This document shows, piece by piece, positions 9,221 to 17,800 of a stretch of DNA of 64,000 nt (the stretch's first letter is position 1; each line of letters begins with the position of its first letter). Position numbers and translations under genes: made by a program. The notes below the pieces were generated by a model, which saw only the letters and a program-made list of their open reading frames with translations, ran no database searches and was not told where the DNA came from. Where the stretch lies: positions 73,971 through 137,970 of the forward strand of contig NZ_LGDY01000080.1 of NCBI RefSeq assembly GCF_001279525.1. Direction: 5' to 3'. This stretch comes from Nocardia sp. NRRL S-836. GTDB taxonomy: Bacteria > Actinomycetota > Actinomycetes > Mycobacteriales > Pseudonocardiaceae.

Positions 9221-10663
9221 CTAGTCCTTCCAGGGCATCTCGTCGCGCAGGCCCTCGTTGATGGCGAAGGCGTTCTTCACCGCGGCCTTGAGCGCGCCCT
9301 CCACCCAGCGGCGGTGGCGGCGGTCGCACGCGTCGTTCGCGAACCACACCCGGCCCACCGGCCGGATCACGTCCTCGTAGAAGCCCTCGCTCATCTCGAA
9401 CGCGCGGAACAACGGGCCGATGCCGCAGGCGTACCAGTCCAGCGCCCAGTCCTTGTAGACGCCGAACTCGAAGGTGTCCCGCGCCTCCGGGTGGATCTTG
9501 ACCAGGTCCTCCAGGGCCTGCTGCACGCTCTCCTCGCCGGCCAGCGGCGTGTAGGGCATGCTGTCCTGCTCCCAGCAGTAGGACGCGATCATCACGCCCT
9601 TGCGGTAGCGGGTGTCCTGGCCGGCCGGCGGGTAGACGATGTTGCGGATGGCCAGGTCGGTCACCGTCAGGCCGTGCGTGATGCCGTACGCGCTCTCCCA
9701 CCACCGCTCGCTGAACTGCATGAACAGCTTGTGCGCGCGGCCGTAGTAGGTGTTGCGGATCGCGTACCACTTGTCCGGGTCGAGGCCCTCGATCTCCATG
9801 TGCCGCAGGCTCGCGAACGGCACGGTCACCACCACCTCGTCCGCGACGACGGTGTGCGATCGGCGGCCCGCGCGGTAGTGCACGCGCACGCCGTTCTCGT
9901 CCTGGTCGATGCCGTGGACCTGTGCGCCGAGCCGGATGTCGTCCATCAGGTACGGCTCGAACGCGCGCGGCAGCGAGTCGGCTCCGTCCACGATGTACAC
10001 GAGGTCGCCGAAGACGTCCTCGTAGTAGTGGGAGAACCACTCGACGAGGGAGAAGTGGTAGCGGCCCTCCAGGTTGAACAGCGGGCCGAGCATGGACAGC
10101 GCGCCGTCGCTGAGCCCGCGCTCCTTGAGGTAGCCCAGCAGCGTGTACTTGTCGTAGTCGACGAGGATCTTCTGCCAGGCCTTGTCCGGGCCCTCGCTCT
10201 CCATCACGTCGATCAGCGGCTGCACCGTGTGCCGGAGCAGTTCGTGCGGCGCCTTGCCGGCCTCCGCCGCCGACAGGTCGAACCTGAACGAGGTCGCGTC
10301 GAAGTCGCGTCTGCGCACGCCCTTGCCCTGCAGGTAGATGAACGTGTCCTCGTCGTACATCGGGAAGGGCTTGGTCGCGAGGCCGAACTTGTCCTTGATG
10401 AGCCACTGCACCAGCGGGTGCTGCTCAGGGAAGCGCATCGCGCCGAACTCGCCGTACATGTCGCCCGCGAACCCGCGGTGGGTGAGGATGCGCCCACCCA
10501 ACCGGTTCTGCCCCTCCAGGACGGTGACCTCGTGCCCGGCTTCCTTGAGCAGCAAGGCGGAGGTCAGGCCCGCCATCCCGGCACCGACCACCACGACCCG
10601 GCGCTTCGGCGCCGAACTCTCCGGCAACCCGTCCTTCAACAGGTCGAGCACGTCCACAGCCAT
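9221..10663 (-). CDS. FAD-dependent amine oxidase (L-amino-acid oxidase-like)
   Basis: A 480-residue flavoprotein with the N-terminal Rossmann motif VVVVGAGMAGLTSALLL (about residues 22-38), the substrate-side GGR sequence (RLGGRI) and the C-terminal FAD contact region (GRVWFANDACDRRH). Members of this family oxidise amino acids or amines to imines with release of hydrogen peroxide; the substrate cannot be read from sequence. ATG 10663 has GAGGGG about six bases upstream and is preferred to GTG 10678. It is a monocistronic gene, divergent from the enediyne cassette across a 470-base spacer, so it may share its control. The last residues seem complete and both FAD regions look intact. An aminotransfer-like role in building an amino-acid-derived side group is possible but unproven. 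Confidence 0.8.
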   Translation of the reverse strand: MAVDVLDLLKDGLPESSAPKRRVVVVGAGMAGLTSALLLKEAGHEVTVLEGQNRLGGRILTHRGFAGDMYGEFGAMRFPEQHPLVQWLIKDKFGLATKPFPMYDEDTFIYLQGKGVRRRDFDATSFRFDLSAAEAGKAPHELLRHTVQPLIDVMESEGPDKAWQKILVDYDKYTLLGYLKERGLSDGALSMLGPLFNLEGRYHFSLVEWFSHYYEDVFGDLVYIVDGADSLPRAFEPYLMDDIRLGAQVHGIDQDENGVRVHYRAGRRSHTVVADEVVVTVPFASLRHMEIEGLDPDKWYAIRNTYYGRAHKLFMQFSERWWESAYGITHGLTVTDLAIRNIVYPPAGQDTRYRKGVMIASYCWEQDSMPYTPLAGEESVQQALEDLVKIHPEARDTFEFGVYKDWALDWYACGIGPLFRAFEMSEGFYEDVIRPVGRVWFANDACDRRHRRWVEGALKAAVKNAFAINEGLRDEMPWKD

Positions 10664-11133
10664 GACCGAACCCCTCACTCACCGTCGTCACCCTGAACTG
10701 GTAGGAGAGGCGGCCGTCCTCGATTCGACCGTACTGCGGGATCAAACGCCGGACTACGACACGATGGAGTGGTTCGGGTCCCCGGTCCCCCAGCGGGCGA
10801 CGTAGCGGGTCGGCAGCCGTGGCTGCCGCATCTCGATCATCGGCGCGTCCGCACTATTCCCGTCGCCGTCGAAACCGGTCACCACATCGACGGAAACCCG
10901 CGTGCGTTGATCTCGCCCAGCGGTAGCTGTTGTTTGTTTCAACAAATGTGTGGCCTCTCCCCCGATGGACTGAAGGTTCTCCAGTTCGTTGACCGATCAC
11001 TATTAGAGCTGGTAGTAATTTTCTCCAGGGGAGTGATCGCATATCGATCATCAAGGGGGATGCCGCATGGACAGCGGCCAACGAGCAAGCCCGGCCTGAC
11101 CTGCCTCACCCGACCGTCCGCAGCTGAATCGGG
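10664..11133. promoter_or_regulatory. Divergent regulatory region with inverted repeats
   Basis: I see no credible gene in these 470 bases. The part from 10925 is richer in A and T. Two operator-like inverted repeats stand out: TTTGTT-TC-AACAAA at 10933-10946 and TGATCG-CATAT-CGATCA at 11034-11050. They lie between the amine oxidase start and the enediyne cassette start, so either gene could be the target. A TTGACCGATCACTATTA stretch at 10990-11006 may hold promoter elements. Confidence 0.5.
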
Positions 11134-12075
11134 GTGGCTGTGTCGCGCACGAGCAGGAGCCAGCGCACCCACGAGTGGGTCGCTTTGACACTTCCGGAAA
11201 GCATGGCCGATTTCAGGCGACGTGGATTCCGGACAGACCGCTACGAAACGCGGGAAGTGCTTGAGCAGCACGCCCGCAGTTTTCTCGGTGGATTCAACGA
11301 GGCCGCCACGGGCTGGCGTGACGTGCACGAACGACTCGCGGAGTTCCCCGCCGACGAACGCGGGTTCGCCTACGAGGGCGCCGCGATGCACGCCCGGTTC
11401 CGCGACGTCGTCCGGCTGGGACGGGGTGGCGCGGTGGACCACCTGCTGCGCGGTCCCGGTGCCGGCTACCCGCACCTGGTGCGCGTCGGCACCGGCTGGT
11501 GGCGCGGAATGGGACGGCTGGGTGTGCGTCCTGCCCGCGGGGGCGGGCTGCTGCGCTGGCTGTCCGAGGACGGGGCCGGGTTCGCCGAGGCGTTCTTCGG
11601 TGGTGCGCGGGCCATCGGCAAGCGCTGTGCCGGACCGCCGTCCGCGCGGTGGCTGGCGCGGGTGGCGGGCCACGGGCGAGCCCTGTGGTTCGTCGAAAGT
11701 GGCGATGTCGAGGCACTGCACCGGTTCGTGGCGGCCAGGCCACCCGCGGCGCGTGGTCCGTTGTGGTCGGGTATCGGGCTGGCATGTGCCTATGCCGGAG
11801 GTGTCGACGACGCCGCGCGGCGTGCGGTCGTCGAGGCCAGTGGGCCACACCTGGGAGACCTGCGGCAAGGCGTGGCCTTCGCGGTCGCCGCGCGGCATCG
11901 GGCCGGGGTGGTGCCGGAGCACACCGGGGCGGCCGCCTGGCAGGTGTGCGGGGCCGGTCCGGACGAGGTCTCGGGATGGACGGACGTCGCGGCACGCGGT
12001 CTCGAAGCACGCGAGGACATCGGTGCGTACCTGACGTGGAAGTCGCGGCTGCGGGAACTACCGCAGGACCGCTGA
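11134..12075 (+). CDS. unbL: Enediyne core protein E3 (DUF1702 family)
   Basis: Conserved first gene of the enediyne core cassette; the protein (313 residues) has no established biochemical activity. Family landmarks visible: an N-terminal block with RRGF, GGFNEAA, the signature FAYEGAAMH near residues 79-87, GPGAGYPHLVRVGTGWW, the later RALWFVESGDVE, and LWSGIGLACAYAGG. The start GTG 11134 is uncertain: no good ribosome site precedes it, and ATG 11203 is an alternative that would remove 23 residues before RRGF. It is 20 bases upstream of unbV. Order E3-E4-E5-PKSE-TE is the diagnostic layout of enediyne clusters and is the main reason for confidence. It is soluble by inspection, with no signal peptide or membrane helix. 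Confidence 0.88.
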   Translation: MAVSRTSRSQRTHEWVALTLPESMADFRRRGFRTDRYETREVLEQHARSFLGGFNEAATGWRDVHERLAEFPADERGFAYEGAAMHARFRDVVRLGRGGAVDHLLRGPGAGYPHLVRVGTGWWRGMGRLGVRPARGGGLLRWLSEDGAGFAEAFFGGARAIGKRCAGPPSARWLARVAGHGRALWFVESGDVEALHRFVAARPPAARGPLWSGIGLACAYAGGVDDAARRAVVEASGPHLGDLRQGVAFAVAARHRAGVVPEHTGAAAWQVCGAGPDEVSGWTDVAARGLEAREDIGAYLTWKSRLRELPQDR

Positions 12076-12095
12076 ACCGACTGACTGGGGGAGAG

Positions 12096-13964
12096 ATGGG
12101 GCAGCTCGGACGCCGGATGGCGGCCGCGTCGGTGGCGATCGCGCTGTGCGTGGGCACGGGTGTTCTCGTGGCCAGGCCGACTCTGTCCGAACAGGACGCC
12201 AGTGCGCTCGCGGCGAGGTACGCGTTCTCGACGGTCTCCCTCAACGAGGCACCGGCGGACGCGAAGTACGTGCGGCGGGTGGCGCCGGCCCTGGACCGCA
12301 TCAGCGGGTGGATCTCCTCCGTGGGTGCGGCCGTCACACTGGCGGACCTGCGCGGCCTGGGACGGTCCGCCGACGCGTGCCTGGTGGACCCGCGGGACGA
12401 CTCCGTGCGACTGATCGCCGTCCCGGGGAGCGGCGGACCTTCTTATCCCCCGACGGAACTGCGGCCGCGTGGGCTGCCGTACGACGACACCATGGCGCCG
12501 ATGGGCTGCACCCCGGCCGACGTGGACGAGGACGGCGACGTCGACTTCCTCGTCTACTACTGGGGCAGGACACCGGTGGTCTTCCTCAACACCGGCGGCG
12601 ACGCACCCGGCTCGTTCCGCGCGGCCGAGCTCGTCGAACCGGTCGAGGTGTGGAACTCCACCGGCCTCAACGTCGCGGACGTGGACGGTGACGGGCACCT
12701 GGACCTGCTGGTGGCCAACTACTTCCCGGACGGGGCGCGGGTGCTCGACCCGCAGGCCCGCGACGACACCCGCATGGCGATGCAGCACTCGATGGCGCTG
12801 GCCGGCAACGGCGGCGTGAACCGGCTGCTGCTCACCCACCCGTCCGGTGCGGCGGACGCGGTACCGGGGCTGACCGACCAGACGATCGCGCTGCCCGACG
12901 ACGTGGCACGGGCCTGGACGCTGGCCACCGGGATGCAGGACCTCACCGGTGACGGTCTGCCGGAGATCTACCTGGCCAACGACTTCGGGCCCGACCACCT
13001 GCTGGTCAACACGTCCACGCCCGGAGTGGTGCGGCTGCGGGCCGTGCGCGGCGGCCGTGACCTCGTGACGCCGAAGTCCGAGGTGCTGGGCCGGGACTCC
13101 TTCAAAGGCATGGGCGTCACGTTCAGCTACGCGGACCGCGGGCCGTTGCCGATGATGGTGGTCAGCAACATCACGTCGCCGTTCGCGTTGCAGGAGAGCA
13201 ACTTCGCGTTCACCCCCCACGGCTCCGGCGCCGACCTGCTGCACGGCGAGGTGCCGTTCCGCGACCGCGGCGAGGAGCTGGGGCTGTCCCGCAGCGGGTG
13301 GTCGTGGGACGTCAAGGCCGGCGACTTCGACGACGACGGCACGGACGAGCTGGTGCAGGCGGTCGGCTTCCTCAGGGGTGAGCGGAACAGGTGGCCCGAG
13401 CTCCAGGAGCTCGCCATGGGCAACGACGACCTGCTGCGCCATCCGGAAGTGTGGCCGCGGTTCCAGCCGGGGGACGACCTGTCCGGTCATGAGCGGAACC
13501 GCTTCTGGGCGCGCGGACCGGACGGCAGGTACGCCGACCTCGCGGCACGGCTCGGTGTCGGCGGCGACTCGGTGTCGCGCGGCATCGCGCTGGGTGACGT
13601 CGACGGCGACGGGAAGCTCGACGCGCTGGTCGCGAACCAGTGGGCGAACTCGGTGCTGTTGCACAACGAGACCGCCCGGTCCGGCCCGGCGGCGACCCTG
13701 CGGCTGGTGGTTCCGGCCGGCGGCGGCACCCGCGCGGCCGTGGGCGCCCAGGTCACCACCGGCGCCGCCAAGGCACAGCTGTACCCCGCCAACGGGCACG
13801 TCGGCGTGTCCGCGGCCGAGCTGCACCTGGCGCTCACGGACAGGACCGACACCGCCGAGGTCCGCTGGCGTGACGCGGCCGGCGTCCACCAGGCCACCGT
13901 CGGCGTGCGTGCGGGTCACCAAACGTTGTTGCTGCGTCCGGACGGAACGGTGGTGACCCGATGA
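12096..13964 (+). CDS. unbV: Enediyne core protein E4 (UnbV, FG-GAP/ASPIC repeat protein)
   Basis: A 622-residue protein with an N-terminal hydrophobic signal/anchor (about residues 8-27), so it probably acts outside the membrane. Five FG-GAP-type loops with aspartate-rich, calcium-binding-like cores are visible: DVDEDGDVDF, DVDGDGHLDL, DLTGDGLPEI, DFDDDGTDEL and DVDGDGKLDA, implying a beta-propeller. The C-terminus has the ASPIC/UnbV module (AVGAQVTTGAAKAQ to VRWRDAAG). ATG 12096 follows GGGGAGAG closely; the open frame extends far upstream only as a shadow of unbL. Its stop overlaps the unbU start (ATGA), so the two are translationally coupled. Role in enediyne synthesis is not established; family association with enediyne cassettes is well known. 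Confidence 0.92.
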   Translation: MGQLGRRMAAASVAIALCVGTGVLVARPTLSEQDASALAARYAFSTVSLNEAPADAKYVRRVAPALDRISGWISSVGAAVTLADLRGLGRSADACLVDPRDDSVRLIAVPGSGGPSYPPTELRPRGLPYDDTMAPMGCTPADVDEDGDVDFLVYYWGRTPVVFLNTGGDAPGSFRAAELVEPVEVWNSTGLNVADVDGDGHLDLLVANYFPDGARVLDPQARDDTRMAMQHSMALAGNGGVNRLLLTHPSGAADAVPGLTDQTIALPDDVARAWTLATGMQDLTGDGLPEIYLANDFGPDHLLVNTSTPGVVRLRAVRGGRDLVTPKSEVLGRDSFKGMGVTFSYADRGPLPMMVVSNITSPFALQESNFAFTPHGSGADLLHGEVPFRDRGEELGLSRSGWSWDVKAGDFDDDGTDELVQAVGFLRGERNRWPELQELAMGNDDLLRHPEVWPRFQPGDDLSGHERNRFWARGPDGRYADLAARLGVGGDSVSRGIALGDVDGDGKLDALVANQWANSVLLHNETARSGPAATLRLVVPAGGGTRAAVGAQVTTGAAKAQLYPANGHVGVSAAELHLALTDRTDTAEVRWRDAAGVHQATVGVRAGHQTLLLRPDGTVVTR

Positions 13965-14878
13965 GCACCGAGGCACCCCAGGCACCTGTGCAGGACCAGG
14001 ACGGGATCGGGGACGCCACTCCCCCGCGGCCCGGCCGCGCACCCGCCGACAACCGGGTGCGCGCCCTGCGGCGCTTCGCCATGTCCATCACGGTGTTCAA
14101 CATCGCGGGACATCTGGTCCTGGGCTTCGAACAGGCGCCGATCGTGCCGGTCGTCGCGGTGCTGGTGAGCTACGCGACCGCGCTGGTGTTCGAGGCACTG
14201 GACAGCTGGGCGACCGGGAGGCGGCCCGACTACCGCGACGGCCTGGTCACCTTCCTCCTGCCACCGCACATCACGGCGCTCGCGTGCGCGATGCTGTTGT
14301 GGGGCAACGCCTCGATCTGGCCGTACGTGTTCGCGGTCGTGGTCGCCAACTCCACGAAGTACCTGGTCAGGATCACGGTCCGGGGCAAACGGCGGCACGT
14401 GCTCAACCCGTCCAACGCCGGCATCGTCGTGGTGTTGCTGATCTTCCCCTGGGTCGGCATCGCGCCGCCCTACCACTTCACCAACAACGTGTCCGGAGCG
14501 CTGGACTGGATCATCCCGCTCGGCCTGCTCGGCGCGGGCACCATGCTGAACGCCGGTCTGACCGGGAAGATGCCCCTGGTCCTCGGCTGGGTGGGCGGCT
14601 TCGCACTGCAGGCGGTGCTGCGGTGGTCGCTGCTCGGCCACGCCCTGCCGGGTGCGCTGCTCCCGATGACCGGACTCGCGTTCTTCCTGTTCACCAACTA
14701 CATGATCACCGATCCGGGGACCACACCGGCCGGGAAGAAGCGGCAGGTGGTGTTCGGCGCGACGGCCGCCCTGGTGTACGGGGTCCTGGTGGTCTCGGGT
14801 GTCTCGTTCGGGCTGTTCTTCGCGCTCGCGATCACCTGCGTGCTGCGCGGCGCCGTCCTGCTGGTGCGGCGGCCGTGA
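13961..14878 (+). CDS. unbU: Enediyne core protein E5 (UnbU, RnfD-like membrane protein)
   Basis: Integral membrane protein of 305 residues with roughly eight to ten hydrophobic helices after a polar N-terminus of about 35 residues. The sequence HVLNPSNAGI near residue 147 and FTNYMITDPGTTP near 245 match the UnbU/RnfD/NqrB-type fold, a family whose better known members carry electrons across membranes. Whether UnbU does so is unknown. It overlaps both neighbours by four bases (ATGA), so it is made stoichiometrically with UnbV and the PKSE. Its pairing with the extracytoplasmic UnbV and with a cytochrome c operon on the other side of the PKSE is notable. Confidence 0.9.
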   Translation: MSTEAPQAPVQDQDGIGDATPPRPGRAPADNRVRALRRFAMSITVFNIAGHLVLGFEQAPIVPVVAVLVSYATALVFEALDSWATGRRPDYRDGLVTFLLPPHITALACAMLLWGNASIWPYVFAVVVANSTKYLVRITVRGKRRHVLNPSNAGIVVVLLIFPWVGIAPPYHFTNNVSGALDWIIPLGLLGAGTMLNAGLTGKMPLVLGWVGGFALQAVLRWSLLGHALPGALLPMTGLAFFLFTNYMITDPGTTPAGKKRQVVFGATAALVYGVLVVSGVSFGLFFALAITCVLRGAVLLVRRP

Positions 14879-17800
14879 TGGAACCGGTCGCGATCGTCGG
14901 GATCGGCTGCAGGTTCCCCGACGCGCTCGACCCGGCCGAGCTGTGGCACACCGTGCTGCACCAGCGCCGTGCCTTCCGCAGGGTGCCGCCGACCCGGCTC
15001 GCACCGGACTACGTCGGCACGCCCGCTGATCCCGACCTCACCTACGTCACGCACGCGGGACTGCTCAACGGCTGGACGTTCGACCGGGAGGCGTTCCGGG
15101 TGCCGGGCAGGCTCTTCCGCGCCGCGGACCCGACGCACTGGCTCGCGCTCGACACCGCCGCGGCCGCTCTCACCGACGCCGGCTTCCCCGGCGGTGAGGG
15201 CCTCGGCCGCGACCGCTGCGGTGTGATCATCGGCAACTCGCTCACCGGCGAGCACAGCCGCGCCGCGACGTTGCGGTTGCGGCTGCCGTTCCTGCGACGG
15301 GTGGCGAGCGAGGCGCTCGCGGGTGCCGGGGTCGACACCGACACCGCGCGGCAGGTCGTGGAGCGGTTCGCGGAACTGGTGCGCAGCCCGTTCCCGGAGC
15401 CCGACGACGAGACGCTGGCGGGCGCGCTCGCGAACACGATCGCCGGGCGGATCTGCAACCACTTCGACTTCCACGGCACCGGGTACACGGTGGACGGTGC
15501 GTGCGCGTCGAGCCTGCTCGCGCTGGTCACCGCGTGCCGTGCGCTGCGCGCGGGCGAGCTCGACGTCGTGCTGGCCGGTGGTGTCGACGTCAGCCTCGAC
15601 CCGTTCGAGCTGGTGGGGTTCTCACGGCTGGGCGCGCTCGCGGTGGACCGGATGAGGGTGTACGACGCCAGACCGACCGGGTTCCTCCCCGGCGAGGGCT
15701 GTGGCGTCGTCGTGCTGATGCGGGCCTCCGACGCCGACCGGCGCGGTCTGCGCGCCTACGCGCACGTGCTCGGCTGGGGCACGTCCAGCGACGGCGCCGG
15801 AGGACTGACCCGGCCGGCGGCGTCCGGGCAGGTGCTCGCACTGCGGCGAGCCCTCGACGTCGCCGGGCGTACCGCACGGGAGCTCGCCCTCGTGGAAGGC
15901 CACGGCACCGGGACGGCGGTCGGTGACCGGGTCGAGCTCGAGGTGCTGCACACCGTGCTCGACGGCCTGGACCGCCCTGCCGCCCTCGGCAGCGTGAAGG
16001 CCAACCTCGGGCACACCAAAGCCGCAGCGGGCGTGGCGGGGACCATCAAGGCCGCGCTCGCCGCGCACCACGGGACCCTGCCGCCGACGACCGGCTGCGA
16101 GCAACCGCACGAGCTCCTGGCACGGGAGGGTGCACCGGTCCGCACGCTCCGGCGCCCGGAACCGTGGCCCGCCGACCGGCCGCTGGCCGGCGTGTCGTCG
16201 ATGGGGTTCGGTGGCATCAACGCGCATCTGACGCTGTCCCGGTGCGTGGACCGGGTCGTCGAGCCGTTGCCCGCGCCGCTGACACCTCCGCGGTGCGCGA
16301 TCCTGTTGCTTTCCGCGGCCGGTTCAGCCGAGCTGGCACGTCAGCTCGCCGAGGTCGAGCGGGCCGCGCCGGGGTGGAGCACAGCCGAGATGTTCGACGT
16401 CGCCGCCACGGCGCACGGGCGCTTCGACGCGTCCGCCCCGGTGCGCACGGCGCTCGTCGCCGAGCGGCCGGACCAGCTCCGGGACGCCGCGGCCACCGCC
16501 GTGCACACCCTTGGCGGGGCAACGTTCGCCGTGCGCTCGGACCACGTGGTCGCGACCGGACCCGCAGCCAGGGTCGGACTGCTCTTCCCCGGTCAGGGCT
16601 CGCCCGTCCGTGCGTCGCTGAGCTGGTGGGGTGACCGCGTCACGGTGCCGGCGACCGCCTCGCCAGCCGCGAACGACATCCGCACCGAGGTCGTGCAACC
16701 CGCGGTCGTCCGCCAGTCGCTGGCCGGACTCGCCTGGCTGCGGCTGTTGCGCTGCCAGGCGGTCGCCGCCGCGGGACACAGCCTGGGCGAGATCACCGCA
16801 CTCGCGTGGGCCGGGGCGATCTCCCCCGCCACAGCCCTGCGACTGGCCCGGCGGCGCGGCGAGATCATGGCCAGGTTCGGCCGGCCGGGAACCGGGATGG
16901 TGAGCGTGGCCTGCCCGGCTGCGGCGGCACGCGAGCTCATCAGCGGTACCGGGCTGGCGATCGCAGGCCACAACGCGACGCACCGGACGACGGTGTCCGG
17001 ACGGCGGGACGAGCTGCGCGAGCTGATGTCCCGCTGCCGCGCGAACGGTGTCCACGCGACGGAACTGCCGGTGTCGCACGGGTTTCACAGCGCCGCGATG
17101 GCTCCGGCGCGTGATCCGCTGCTGGCCGAGCTGGCGGGCGTCGAGTTCGGCACGCCGTCCGGCACCGTGTTCTCGACGGTCACGGGCACCGAGCTCGATC
17201 CCGGCACGGAGCTGCGCAGCCACCTGGCCGACCAGCTGACCGGGCCGGTGCTGTTCACGGAAGCCCTGGCCGCGCTGAGCGCACGGTGCGACCTGCTGGT
17301 GGAGGTCGGGCCGGGCGACGTCCTCACGCGGCTGGCGGGCGACCTGCCCGCCGTGAGCCTCGACTGCGGCGGCGACGCACGACGGGACGCCCTCTGCGCC
17401 GCGGCACTCGCCGTCGCACGGGCCGCCGACCTCAGCCCGTGGTTCGCGGGGTCCGGGCACCGGCCGCGCCAGGTGACGACCCCGCTGGTCCTGCTCACCA
17501 ACCCGTGCGAGGTGCCCGCGGCCGTCGAACCGCCTGCGGCGCCACGGCCCGCGAAGCCCACCGACGACCCGGTGCAGCTGCTGCGCGACCACCTCAGCCG
17601 CCGGTTGGAGCTGCCGGTCGAGACGATCACGGCACGCACGTCGCTGCTCACCGACCTGCACCTGAACTCGTTGCAGGTGGTCCAGCTCTTCGCGGAGGTG
17701 GCGGCCGAGCTCGGCAGGTCCGCACCCGAGCCGGTGCCGGTGGACGCGACGGTGGGCGAGGCGGCCGAGGTGCTGGCCGCGTCGCCCGTCCACGACGGAC

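Noticed and set aside
14284..14877. Upstream extension of the PKSE
   Set aside because: It is a shadow frame of unbU; the KS begins at ATG 14878, which overlaps the unbU stop.
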